The translations under genes were made by a program, and so were the position numbers. Under the pieces are notes generated by a model. The model saw only the letters and a program-made list of their open reading frames with translations, did no database searches and had not been told where the DNA came from. From assembly GCA_012522935.1 (NCBI GenBank), contig JAAYJN010000046.1:1-45446 (forward strand): 45,446 nucleotides of DNA, given 5' to 3'. Numbering within the stretch: position 1 is the first letter of the stretch; the number at the start of each line of letters is the position of its first letter. This stretch comes from Candidatus Cloacimonadota bacterium (GTDB lineage Bacteria; Cloacimonadota; Cloacimonadia; Cloacimonadales; Cloacimonadaceae). Positions 8,330 to 18,700 of the stretch are shown in pieces.

Positions 8330-11300
8330 TTAGTGGTGCAGTCCTCGCATCCTAAGACTATCCCTCAGGTCGTCATCTTCCTGAGTGTTGGTAAATGCAG
8401 GGATTTGTTCGCGGGCTGCCGCTTCTGTGGTTGCCTGCACCTGATAGAACTTTCTATCTGCAGGGTTCGTGATGTTATAGTAAGTATTTGTAGTGGTGTT
8501 TGCCAAAGTCCAGGGTCCTTCGGGTGTATCAGCTTCATATACCTTGTAGTGGTTGCTGTTAGCGATGGGTTCCCAGCTCAGTTTGAGGCCGGTGCCCTCT
8601 TTTTCCAGGGTCACTTCAGGTGTATCCAAGCTTTCAGGCACGTAGATGGGAGGACCAAAGAAATCGTCCACATACATATACCAGTCGTAGGAACCTCTGT
8701 AGCGGACGGCAAGGTAGATTACTGCATCGCCATAGCTATCCAGGTTATAGACCTTTTGGACGTAGTTTACCAGATAGCCATCACCGGAATCAATCATGGT
8801 GAATGATGCGGGGTTGGTATCGGTGGTGGAGATCAGGACTTCCCAGGCGTCTTCAGATGTAGCGTTGTAGGTTCTCATCCAGAAGCTGATTTCATCCGTG
8901 GTGTCGGATGTAACTTTCAGCGGAGGAGTGATAAGCCAGTCATCGTTTTGCAGGCTGCTGGTTTCGTATCTCACGTTTGCGGAATAGCTGCCGGTGTGGG
9001 GGTTGGAGGTAGTCACCTGCCAGCTTTGCGATCCGCCATCGGCATTGATAACAGTCCAATTGTCAGGGATGGTTCCAGATTCGAAGTCTTCCATCAGGAT
9101 GCCCTGAGGATAGACGGTTACGTTATGATTGGAAGTTTGGTTATTGTCACTGTTCTGGTCTCCAGCCAATGTCACTTTACCATAGAGGGTCACTTCACCG
9201 AGGGCGGTGGGAGTCCAATTCAACTGATGTTGAGCTGTGGCAAAGGATGCCAGCGCTTCGGTGACGTTCACAGTGGCAAGCGGAGTGCCGGACGCCGTGG
9301 AATAGAGTCCCACAGTGTAGGCGTTTTGCGTCTGGGAACCAGCATTCTGCACCGTGATGGTGAAGGTGCTTTCCTCGTTGACAAAGCCGTGGAAGGGTCC
9401 GGAGATGGCAGTGGCTGCCATGTCTGAGGTCAACAGCTCTTCCAAGAGGATGGTATCCAGATACATGCTCTGATAGGCTGCGCCAATGCCGTGCTGGAAG
9501 GCGATATAGCGGTCTGTGCCGGTGTAGCCTGCAAAAGACACAGTGTGGGCTTCGAACGCTGCAGATACGGTGGGATTGATGGTGGCGATTTCGGTGAAAA
9601 CGCCACTGGCATCAGGAGTATCCACGGTTCCAACCTTCAGGCTGTAGTTGGTGGTGCCGGTTGAACGCAACTGGAAGCTTACTTTGATGCTATTCATCGG
9701 TACCATCACCTCAGGCGTCACCAGTCTCATTGTCTCCGAGGCGGAATAGCTGTACATATACACGGAATTGGAGGGTGTGTGAGAGTAAGTGCTGGAGGTG
9801 TAGAGCGAGGAGGAAGTGTTAGTTTTGATGGGCGTCCAGCCTCTGGGGAAGTTCGGGGTGGTCACACCGTCGAAGTTTTCTGCGTGAGGCAGGCTGAGGA
9901 TGCGAGGATCTGCTTCCGTGGTGAAGCTCCATACGGCAATGGGATCCGTGGGAGGAACGCCGCTTCCATCCTTGGGCACCACACTCCAGAAGTATTCCTG
10001 GCCATAGTCGAGGGCAGTGGTGAGGGTGTGGCTATTGAGAGGATCAGTTTGACCGGTCACGATGAGGGCGGAGCTATCGAGATTGCTCACTGCCTGCTGG
10101 TTGGTGCTGAGGTACAGGTCAAAGGAAGCGATTGTTCCGTGGTTTTCCCAAGACAGGGTGGGGAGAGCGATAACACCGGTAGCTTCATCGGCGGGGTTGG
10201 GATTGGTTGCCGGCAAAGCGTAGGGTACGATCTCTTCGATAGTGATATCATCGAGGCTGATATACCAGGGGCTGTTGTTGATATAGCCTTGGATACCAAG
10301 GTAGTATCTGCCGCTGGTTTGGACGTTAAACTCGGCATACATTTCCTGGTAACCACCATTGATGATACCGGTCTGGGGCAGGATTTCGGTAGTCAGACCT
10401 GCCAAGGTAGGCGTGCTGCCCAAGAGGGCTTTCACATAAGCGTTGGTGGAGACTGCGCCATCCTGACGGGCATAGAACTTGATGAAGTAATTGGTGCCAG
10501 CAGTTAGATCGATGGGACGTACCAGGGCGGATTGACCGCTATATTGCAGGAAAGCGTTCCAATCTCCGCTGCGGGGGCTGCGGTTGTAGTCAGTAAGGGT
10601 ATTATTGGCGGTCCAATATTTGGTTGCAAATTGGGTGCCGGTGAGTTGTTTCCAAGGCATTCCAACCGCTTGTCCGTGGGTGTATCCATCTTCAAAGCCT
10701 TCAAAGAAGGGCAGGGTGATGACGGGATCGTTTTCGATGATGAACCAGCTTTCTGCCAAGTCGGATTCCACACCTAATTTGAATGAAGAGACTGCCCAAT
10801 TGTAGCGTTTGCCATATTCAAACTCCACGGGATTGTCTTCATCAAGGACAGGGTTGAAGGAAGTGGCTGCAGTTTCCCAAGCCAGATCGCCCAATTGATA
10901 GTCTTCATCATCCCAGATATAGAGGATATAGAGCTCGGCTGCGCCGCCGGTTTCGTCGGGAGTCCAAGTGAAATCGAATCCATCTTTGGACATATCGCTC
11001 AGCTCCACGGGGTAGTTGAGGATGGGAGGTTCGGCGGTGACAGCGAGGGTTTCGGTGATGGTGATATCATCCAGGCTGATATACCAGGGAGAACCATTTA
11101 TCCAGCCTTGGATGCCAATGTAATAGGTTCCGTTGGTGAGGACGGTGAATTGACCAAAGAATCTTTGATAATCTCCGTTTACCAGACCAGCTTGAGCTAC
11201 GATTACGCGGTCGAGACCTTCCAGAGTGGGTTCAGAGCCCAAAAGCGCTGTAATTGTAGCGTTGGTGGCAGTTGTACCATCCTGGCGGGCGTAGAATTCC

Positions 11301-14300
11301 AAGCTGTAGTCGTAACCGCTCTGCAGATAGATGGGACGCACGAGGGCGGATTGGCCGCTATATTGCAGGGTGGCGTTCCAATCTCCGCTGCGGGGGATAC
11401 GGTTATAGGTGGTTTCTGTATTATTGGCGATCCAGGATTTGGCAGTATATGCGGGACCTGTCAATTGCGTCCAAGGTTGACCAACAACCTGAGCGTGAGT
11501 ATATCCATCTTCAAAGCCTTCCGTGAAGGGGAAGACGGTGATGGTGGGGTCAAGTGCGGTGGTGAAGCTGAAGACAGGGTTGTTTGTGGAATCACCAGTA
11601 TCGTTGCTGGCTGCCACAGTCCAATAATACTGGGTGTTATAGTTGAGGTTGGTTTCAAGGGTGTAATTGAGTGTTTCCACCGTTGCCACGAGGTCGTTTT
11701 GGGTGAAGGTGTCTGAAGTACCCACATACACTTTGTATTCATTGGCAAGTCCACCGGTGGTGGGAGCGCTCCAGGTGAGAGTGGGTCTCACAGGCACGTT
11801 TGTGGCTTCATCTGCAGGGGTGAGCAGGGTGACAGGACCAGGAGCCACGGCTGCCGGCTGGGGGCTGACCACAAGGTCAACGTAGATGCTGCCAACAGTG
11901 GTGTGCGTGGGGGCATAAAACGCCAGGTAATAGTTCCCATTATTCAGTTCACTCAAAGGAATGGAAATGGGATACCACTCGTTGGCTGCGGCAAAGGTGA
12001 TGTCATCACCAATCTGTTGCCAGGTGGTGCGATCGGTGGAGTATTGGATCTGGAAGGTCTGAGAGGTATTGGTGGCACGGGCGTAGAAATCAATGGTGCT
12101 GCCGGTGCCAATCTGCAGCACGGGAGTGGAGATCCTATAATCCAAGCTGGTAGAAGTGTAGGCATACATGCTTCTGGAGCCGTGCACCGCGTAAGAAGTG
12201 GAATATGTCCAGTATGAGGTACTGCTGGTGGTGCGCATCCAGCCTTCCGGCGGGAAGGTGGTGCCTTCAAAGCTTTCCACCATCAGGTCGCTGGCATATA
12301 CTTTCACATCCATGGGTGCAGTGGCGTTGTTGGAAGCTGTTTCGTCCAAGGCAAAAGAGACTTCACCATAAATCTGCAAGTCACCCGGGGTTTGAGGCGT
12401 CCACTGTAAGGGGACAGTGTTGCTGGCATCAACGGCGAGGGTGGTGGTGATGGTCTCAGATGCCAGGACAGCGTTGTTTGCCGCGTTCTTCAGATACACG
12501 GTGTAGCTATCTACTTCTTGTGCGCCATTGTTTTGCACGCTGACGCTGTGAGTGGTCTGGGTGCCAGCAATGGCAAAGACATCACCGGTGATACCGGTGG
12601 CGGCAAGATCATAATCCACTGCCTCGGATATGGTGACGGAATCAAAGTAGATGTAATACTGGTTGGCAGCGCTATAGCCGTGCCAGCCCAGATAGAAAAT
12701 ACCGGTGCTGGGGGCTGTGAAATAGGCTTTGGCGCGTTGATATGTAATGTTTGAAAAGCCATCAAGGTCTATCACGGTGGTAGTCATAGCTTCCGCGGTG
12801 GGAGCCGTGCCTAACATTACCTTCAGCTTTTCAGTGTAGCTTGCGGAATATGCACGGTAGTAGAAATCGAGCTGATAAGATACGCCACCAGTGAGGGACA
12901 AGGGAGGCGAGACGGCATAGTCATCCGTGGCATTGGTGCTGTGATACATCACCCGCATGCTATTCGGGGAGCTCTGGGCATCGCCTGCATAGCTTACCCA
13001 GGTTCTGGCATCATCATTGGCATCGATGATGGTCCAACCACCGGGGATGGCAGGAGCGGTCACGGAATCAAAGTTTTCTGTCCAGGGGAAGCTCAGAACT
13101 GTGGGATCATAGCATTCGCCGCTCAGATCCACAGTGTAGGAATCTCGTAGTGAAAACGTGAATACCAGAGAGCCTTCATAAGGACCTCCCACCACGGTGG
13201 GGGCATAATCTACCGTGAAGTTTCTGGAGGCGCCGATTGCCAAAGGAGTGGTATCAAACGCATCTTGGGCAGAGTAATAGGTACCATTCACGCTGACGCT
13301 GGAGAAGGTGAGGTCAGCCACACCGGAATTGGTGACGGTGAAGGTTTTGGATTGGGTGGTATTGATGATCTGAGGTCCAAAATCCCAGGATGTGACTTCT
13401 GGTGTGATCTCGAACACGGCACCGGCAGGGGCTTCGCGGACGGTGACATTGTCTATATCCAGATAGTAGTCACCATCGCCGCGCGTGGAAAGGAATTTTA
13501 CTTGGATGGCTTGACCAGAATATCCGCTGATAGGAACTATCACAGATGCAAATTCTGCACTGGTGACGTGATTGCTCTGATCAATGGTATAAATGGTAGT
13601 GAAAGTACCACCCACGGGTGCCACTTGGATTTCCAGCTTGTCGCCTGCAGTAAGGGTGAGGGGATTGTTAGGGTAGCTTGAGTAAAGCACATAGCGATAA
13701 TCAAACAGCAGTTGGCTATCATTGGCCATGGGACCCACGGGTGGGGTCTCGGCGTTGGCACTGGTGGCGGAACTCCAGAGATTACGGGCCAGACCGTTGC
13801 TGCCATTTGTACCGTGATTTGCCATGATGGACATCGTACCCGTCCACTCAATCGCAGACAGGGTGGTGCCACCATTGAAATCCTGGGTATATGGGATTGG
13901 CTTGGTGGGGTCTTCTCTGGTGGTAAAGCTCCACGTGGGGCAGTTTGCGTATCCCGTATCGCCGAAAGCGTTGTGGGGCACGATCTTCCAATAATAGGTG
14001 GTGCTGTAAGCCAAGGTCCCCGGATTCCAGGTTGTGGTGGTCTGGGCGGTATGGCTCACGGTGGGGTTGCCAGCTGAGGGAAGGGTTTGCCCAAAATACA
14101 CATCATATCCAGTGGGCACTCCGCCGCCTGCGTTCCAGCTAAGGCTGGTGGTGATGGCTATATTGATGCCTTGATCAGCAGGGCTAACCACGGTGGCAGG
14201 AGAAGGCGGATTGGTGTCTGTAATTCCCACCAAAGTGATATTAGGGCGGGTAGAGCTAATGGTTCCGGTTTGTGAAGTGGGTGGGTTGGTATCGACATTC

Positions 14301-14803
14301 CAACTTTGATGTCTTCCGCTTAAACCAGAATTGGTAGTGTAGCGGAATTTTGGATGAGTGCTATATCCAGATCCTCCGCCACCATAATTGGTTTCACAAA
14401 TTACCAGCAGGTTACCGCTGGTTTGATGATTATAGGGGAAGTCTGCAATATCTATCTGATGCCAACCACCTGTATTGAATTGGAGGTTACCATCGAAAAC
14501 GGGGGTGAGCCCGCTGACCATGGTGTTCCATGCAGTTGAAGTCATAGTCGTATTGGGGGTTGTAGTCAGATAAATCTTGGTAGGTATGGTCGTATCATCG
14601 GTATAATCCACGTACCATTCAAGGTGTGTGATAGTGCCGGTGGCATTGATCTCGCCTGCAGTATAAAGAGAAGCGGACCTTTCATATCCGTAGTAAGAGC
14701 CAAAAGGCTGTCTTTGGTTACTGGTTCCGGTTCCAATGACCACGTCAGCATAAATGCCCAGTGTTAAGGCTAATGCCAGGGCAAATAATAATATTTTCTT
14801 CAT
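8330..14803 (-). CDS. Giant secreted multidomain beta-module protein (paralogue 2)
   Basis: A 2157-residue exported protein of unknown function, related module by module to its neighbours. The ATG at 14803 has AAGGAG 8 bases upstream. The signal peptide is residues 1-19, and the mature chain begins DVVIGTGTSN. Module order by eye: one IGTG module (20-193); Fn3; MAM-like (301-457); HYDIN-like (460-562); MAM-like (567-725); CARDB-like (725-835); MAM-like (840-975); Fn3; MAM-like (1090-1255); Fn3; MAM-like (1362-1530); Fn3; MAM-like (1634-1795); CARDB-like (1797-1900); MAM-like (1902-2055); and a C-terminal Fn3-like domain (2060-2135) with a charged tail ending RMRGLHH. The 1090-1255 and 1362-1530 units are clear duplicates. 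The 1634-1795 unit closely matches the 1408-1567 unit of paralogue 1. No catalytic motif was seen. Confidence 0.93.
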   Translation of the reverse strand: MKKILLFALALALTLGIYADVVIGTGTSNQRQPFGSYYGYERSASLYTAGEINATGTITHLEWYVDYTDDTTIPTKIYLTTTPNTTMTSTAWNTMVSGLTPVFDGNLQFNTGGWHQIDIADFPYNHQTSGNLLVICETNYGGGGSGYSTHPKFRYTTNSGLSGRHQSWNVDTNPPTSQTGTISSTRPNITLVGITDTNPPSPATVVSPADQGINIAITTSLSWNAGGGVPTGYDVYFGQTLPSAGNPTVSHTAQTTTTWNPGTLAYSTTYYWKIVPHNAFGDTGYANCPTWSFTTREDPTKPIPYTQDFNGGTTLSAIEWTGTMSIMANHGTNGSNGLARNLWSSATSANAETPPVGPMANDSQLLFDYRYVLYSSYPNNPLTLTAGDKLEIQVAPVGGTFTTIYTIDQSNHVTSAEFASVIVPISGYSGQAIQVKFLSTRGDGDYYLDIDNVTVREAPAGAVFEITPEVTSWDFGPQIINTTQSKTFTVTNSGVADLTFSSVSVNGTYYSAQDAFDTTPLAIGASRNFTVDYAPTVVGGPYEGSLVFTFSLRDSYTVDLSGECYDPTVLSFPWTENFDSVTAPAIPGGWTIIDANDDARTWVSYAGDAQSSPNSMRVMYHSTNATDDYAVSPPLSLTGGVSYQLDFYYRAYSASYTEKLKVMLGTAPTAEAMTTTVIDLDGFSNITYQRAKAYFTAPSTGIFYLGWHGYSAANQYYIYFDSVTISEAVDYDLAATGITGDVFAIAGTQTTHSVSVQNNGAQEVDSYTVYLKNAANNAVLASETITTTLAVDASNTVPLQWTPQTPGDLQIYGEVSFALDETASNNATAPMDVKVYASDLMVESFEGTTFPPEGWMRTTSSTSYWTYSTSYAVHGSRSMYAYTSTSLDYRISTPVLQIGTGSTIDFYARATNTSQTFQIQYSTDRTTWQQIGDDITFAAANEWYPISIPLSELNNGNYYLAFYAPTHTTVGSIYVDLVVSPQPAAVAPGPVTLLTPADEATNVPVRPTLTWSAPTTGGLANEYKVYVGTSDTFTQNDLVATVETLNYTLETNLNYNTQYYWTVAASNDTGDSTNNPVFSFTTALDPTITVFPFTEGFEDGYTHAQVVGQPWTQLTGPAYTAKSWIANNTETTYNRIPRSGDWNATLQYSGQSALVRPIYLQSGYDYSLEFYARQDGTTATNATITALLGSEPTLEGLDRVIVAQAGLVNGDYQRFFGQFTVLTNGTYYIGIQGWINGSPWYISLDDITITETLAVTAEPPILNYPVELSDMSKDGFDFTWTPDETGGAAELYILYIWDDEDYQLGDLAWETAATSFNPVLDEDNPVEFEYGKRYNWAVSSFKLGVESDLAESWFIIENDPVITLPFFEGFEDGYTHGQAVGMPWKQLTGTQFATKYWTANNTLTDYNRSPRSGDWNAFLQYSGQSALVRPIDLTAGTNYFIKFYARQDGAVSTNAYVKALLGSTPTLAGLTTEILPQTGIINGGYQEMYAEFNVQTSGRYYLGIQGYINNSPWYISLDDITIEEIVPYALPATNPNPADEATGVIALPTLSWENHGTIASFDLYLSTNQQAVSNLDSSALIVTGQTDPLNSHTLTTALDYGQEYFWSVVPKDGSGVPPTDPIAVWSFTTEADPRILSLPHAENFDGVTTPNFPRGWTPIKTNTSSSLYTSSTYSHTPSNSVYMYSYSASETMRLVTPEVMVPMNSIKVSFQLRSTGTTNYSLKVGTVDTPDASGVFTEIATINPTVSAAFEAHTVSFAGYTGTDRYIAFQHGIGAAYQSMYLDTILLEELLTSDMAATAISGPFHGFVNEESTFTITVQNAGSQTQNAYTVGLYSTASGTPLATVNVTEALASFATAQHQLNWTPTALGEVTLYGKVTLAGDQNSDNNQTSNHNVTVYPQGILMEDFESGTIPDNWTVINADGGSQSWQVTTSNPHTGSYSANVRYETSSLQNDDWLITPPLKVTSDTTDEISFWMRTYNATSEDAWEVLISTTDTNPASFTMIDSGDGYLVNYVQKVYNLDSYGDAVIYLAVRYRGSYDWYMYVDDFFGPPIYVPESLDTPEVTLEKEGTGLKLSWEPIANSNHYKVYEADTPEGPWTLANTTTNTYYNITNPADRKFYQVQATTEAAAREQIPAFTNTQEDDDLRDSLRMRGLHH

Positions 14804-14962
14804 ATTAATATCTCCTTACAGTTGTGTACTGTATTTTGAAGATTGGTCTTGGTTAGTGAGGGAGGTGATATCAAAGATAGGATAGCGCCGAGAGCCCAGC
14901 ACCACACCTCCAGTGTGATAATGAAATTAACTGCTTATTTGCGAAAAACACATTACTTCCGG

Positions 14963-15330
14963 TGATACCACATAGTGGTTTGTGCGATGATGTTGTTTGT
15001 TGGGCGGTATCTGTGGGAAGCGTTCATTTTTCAGGTCTCATTGGACGTTTTCACGTTTATTGGTAGTTACAGGATTGGGCTATCCTGCTATACAAAAAGC
15101 TAATGCCATCAGGCAAGATGTGTGGTGCCATACGCGCTGACACCGTGTTATAGGGTAGTAAGCCATTTATCTTATAAATTCTTTTCCTTAAAAATATGTG
15201 TGCAAAAGATCATATTACGTATTGCAAATAGCATTCCGATTAGATTATATATAAATCCAAAACCAAGGCTATGAATTTAAACAACGGTAAAACACCTATT
15301 TGCAAGGCTGCTATCGTGTCAAGCACAAAA
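14963..15330 (-). promoter_or_regulatory. Candidate structured leader RNA, copy B
   Basis: Counterpart of 7565-7944, here upstream of paralogue 2. TTGACA is at 15317-15322 and the TTTATAAGATAAATG block at 15164-15178. Hairpins: 15124-15144 (GGTGTCA paired to TGGCACC), 15104-15115 (TGCC/GGCA with a different 4-base loop) and 15070-15087 (CAGGAT/ATCCTG). Relative to copy A the first hairpin has single changes that keep pairing through G-T wobbles and one double change (G-C to A-T). The third hairpin has diverged in sequence but kept a stem at the same place. The TTGACA box is 513 bases from the start codon here and 511 in copy A. Positions 14804-14962 contain only the ribosome binding site. Confidence 0.5.
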
Positions 15331-15340
15331 GCCTTCCCTG

Positions 15341-15405
15341 TTAACCACCTTTGTCTCTCCTTTGTCTCAGCAAGGGTGAGACAAGGGTGGTACAAGGGTG
15401 GTTAA
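15341..15405. repeat. 65-nt hairpin repeat, copy 1
   Basis: Begins TTAACCACC and ends GGGTGGTTAA, with an imperfect inverted repeat of about 15 bp and two direct ACAAGGGTGGT units in the right arm. A copy of identical length lies at 31045-31109. It sits just upstream of the TTGACA box of paralogue 2. Confidence 0.7.
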
Positions 15406-15430
15406 TGGGCAAGCGTTCGCTTCGCTCACA

Positions 15431-15466
15431 GGGGGCAGGGGACAGTGACCAGTGAACAGGGGCAAA
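15431..15466 (+). repeat. Degenerate heptanucleotide repeat array
   Basis: Reads as consecutive seven-base units GGGGCAG, GGGACAG, TGACCAG, TGAACAG, GGGCAAA. Related heptads occur at 15734-15760 and 44919-44947. The style resembles the short tandemly repeated heptamers known from cyanobacterial genomes. Confidence 0.55.
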
Positions 15467-15473
15467 GGCTGAG

Positions 15474-15521
15474 TCTATTTTGAATTAGTGTAATTCGCTG
15501 AATTAGGGTAATTCGTGGTTT
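15474..15521 (+). repeat. Dispersed TAATTCGTGGTT repeat
   Basis: Contains TATTTTGAATTAG, then GTAATTCGTGGTT. The same pair of blocks recurs at 31181-31208. Both copies follow a 65-nt hairpin repeat at a similar distance, so the two probably belong to one composite element. Confidence 0.6.
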
Positions 15522-15539
15522 ATAAAAAACTTACAGTTG

Positions 15540-15619
15540 TCCTAAAATGCCGCCTCTCCGAGACTCAGGAGGTATCTTAAGATCTACATTTGATCTGAAA
15601 TACCGTCTCTCCGAGACTC
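15540..15619. repeat. Pair of direct repeats with a CTCTCCGAGA core
   Basis: Two units of about 26 bases (15540-15566 and 15594-15619) share CCG(C/T)CTCTCCGAGACTC, preceded by a T-C-AAAT-like stretch. The repeat period is 53-54 bases. The TCTC-CGAGA core is nearly palindromic. Position: downstream of the third giant gene. Confidence 0.5.
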
Positions 15620-15629
15620 TTTTTAGGAG

Positions 15630-15681
15630 CTCGCTTCGCTCGCTGTTCTTTGACCACGAAAAGAATGAAAATACACGAAAG
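15630..15681 (-). repeat. Dispersed intergenic repeat, partial inverted copy
   Basis: GCTCGCTTCGCTCGCTG is followed by GACCACGAAAAGAATGAAAA and ACACGAAAG. It is the same composite as 8139-8231 with the two parts in swapped order. No clear T-tract terminator for the third giant gene was found between here and its stop codon. Confidence 0.5.
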
Positions 15682-15724
15682 GGTTTTGAATCCCTAATTT
15701 GACTAAATCAATATAGACTTAGGT

Positions 15725-18700
15725 TTAGCGAAGCCCCTGTTCCCTGTCCCCTAACCCCTGCGGCAGAATGCCGCCCGCCCTATACATGACAGCGCTCACC
15801 CGATAGAATGCGGCAGCGTCGCCATCTTGGGGTTTTATCTGGTAACTGTTTTCATATATGATATCGTCACATTCCTCAGCGAAGTAATGGGGATTATCAG
15901 ATTTGTAGATGCGATAGGAATATGCATAGGGGACGGGCAGCCAGCTGAGGCTGATCTTGCCATTATGCTTTGTAATCTGGATGGTGGGAGGTGGTATGTG
16001 GGTGATCAGGGCGGCATCATCCATCAGGAATGCGATATTGGGGATGTGGTTTGCCACGGTTCCCAAGGGTGGGTTGCTGTGGTCAAAACCGGGCGTATCC
16101 GTCTGGTAGTATCTGCTTCTGTAGGGGTAGTTTTCGTCTATCGTGGTGTGCCAATACTTTTCCTGATGCCGGGCTCCTGCCGTCACCCTGCGGGTGCGGA
16201 TGCCCAGGTTTGATCCCGTATAAGGGAAGGGGGTGATGGGGATGGCTACCAGGTTTGTTCCTGCGGCGCCATAGATGGGTCCTTCATACACCAGCGTATA
16301 TCCCTGAGCGGATAGCCAGCCATTACTGAGGTTTGCCACGTCTGTGTTTTTCATCCAAATCTGAAAGTCTTCCGCGGCGTCTCCATCCGCAAAGTGATTG
16401 ATATACACCAAAGCCTGAATGTTGCCTGCGCTGGCTTGAATTTCGCTTGCGAGGTAGATGGTTTCTGCCACAAAATCCTTGTAAGAGAAATTGAAGGGAA
16501 ACGCTGTGTGGGTGCTGCTGCTCTGGGGGTCTCCCACATGGAGGATATCCATTGTTTCTCTGAAAACTTTTATTGCGAGCAGCTCTGAGATATTGTGTTG
16601 CAAATCCATATTGATGGGCAGATCCACCCGGGAGAATACCTGATATTCGCCTTCTATGAGGGGAATCCATACTATCTGGTGAATGGCGGATTGCCCCGGA
16701 GCCAGCGGATCTGTTACCAAGAGTTGCTCTAAAACCTCATTACCATCGTGGTTCAGCAGCTTCACCGTGTAGGAAGAGATGCTTGTGGCGCCGGTATTGG
16801 TGACGGTTACCGCCAAGCTGAGGGGGCTGTTTGCCAAGCCCATGCTGTCTCCCCTAAATCCAGTGATGGCAAGATCCACATTCTGCGCAAATTGCAGCAT
16901 CACATTGGGATATTGGCTGTTAAGGTTGCCATTTCCCTCGGGCGGAGCGTGGTCTTGGTTCCAGTGTTGATGGATATTACTCCCGCCATTGGTGGAGGCA
17001 AACATGGCGTAGGGGCTGCTGCCGCTGTTTCCAAAATCGGTTTCCACCGCCAAGATGAGGTTGTCGCCGGAGATGGCGATGGAAGTATCAAAGCCAAAGG
17101 TGTTCCAGCCTGCTTCGCTGAAGGTATGGCTTCCCTCTTTTACCAGCGTGAGCGTAGCTTTCAGGCTATCCCAGGTTTGGGGGGTGAAGCTATTGGCGCT
17201 GGTGGTGCCGGCATAGATTTTGTAAGGAATGGGCAGGGATGAGGGTTGTAATACCTTCCATGCCACAGCCTCCAAAACGCCTTGCAAGCCGATATGTGAA
17301 GAGGGGTAGATGGTGGCAGAGCGCTCATAGCCCCAATAGTGACCAAAGGGCTGGCGCTGGCCGCTGTTCCCCGTGCCAATCACCACCGTCCCTATGGGCA
17401 AGCCACTGCCGCTGAGGGCGATATCATGATTTACAGATTCAAACACGATGCGTAAGATGGCGCTGAAATCCCCTTCATCCATGGCGGTAAAACGCACGGG
17501 CAGGATCACGGATTGACCGCTGGTGAGGGATGCAGGCAGCTTGGTGGCATCCACATCAAACATCGCCGCATCACTGCCGATGATGGATACATCACCGGGG
17601 CTCAAGATCAGGGCTCCCGATCCCACGTTCGTCACACTCACTTCCTGCCAGCCGGTGGGCGTATCCTGGTGCACTGTGCCAAAATCCAGACTGTTGGGGC
17701 TATTGTAGAAAACGGGGTTGAAGGGCGCTTCCTGCACCAGAAAGTTATCTATATCCAGATAGTAGTCTCCCCATCCGCAATAGGCGGCAAACCTGATGGT
17801 GACCACCTCTCCCGCATAGCCATTGAGGGGGATGATGCAGGTGGCAAAGCTGGCGCTGGGGATGTGATTGGTTCTATTGATGGTGTGGATGGTTTCAAAC
17901 TGCTGCGAGCCATTGAATGCCACCTGGATTTCCAATTTATCATCCACATCCAAAAAGGTGGCATCCTGGGGATAATCGTAATAATCCACATAGCGATAAT
18001 CAAACACGATCTGGGATTCATCCTGCAGCGGTCCCAGCGGCGGAGAGGTGGCAAATGAACTGTAATAATTGTACCACAGGCTTGCTGAAAGCGCGTGGCT
18101 GCCATCCGTGCCGTGAGCGGGCATGATCAGCATATCCCCATCCCAATTGAAGGTGCTCAGCATGGTGCAGCTATCAAAATCCTGACCATAGGGCAGAGGT
18201 TGCACGGGGTCTTCCTGCGTGGTAAAGCTCCAGGTGGGGCAAGAGTTGAAATTGGCACTGCCATAAGGATTGTGGGGCACAATCTTCCAGTAATAGGTGC
18301 TGCTATACTCCAGGGTGCCGGGGCTCCAGGAGGTGGTGCTCTGTTGGCTGTGACTCACGGCGGGATCGCCTTCCACGGGCAGGCTTTCGCCAAAATATAT
18401 GTCGTAACCTGTGGGCATGCCGCTGCCGGGAAGCCAGCTCAGCTGGGCGTCTATGGCTACGTCCTGATCCCCATGGCGGGGGCTCACTATCATGCAAGCT
18501 CCCGGGGGACGGGTGTCCGTGATTCCCACCAAGGTGATATTGGGGCGCAGGTTGGAATTAGTGGTGTTTGGGGGATTGTTTGTGCTGCTGTTGCCCTGCT
18601 GAACTTTGCAGCCCGAATTAACCAGCGTGCATCTCCACAGAGCGTGGGGAGCCATCACGATGGCGTTTTGGGTGCGCACGGTTACCAATAGGTGCCCGCC

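Noticed and set aside
15341-15405. CRISPR-like array among the intergenic repeats
   Set aside because: Repeats are single or double, differ in unit length, and show no regular spacer pattern or cas genes.
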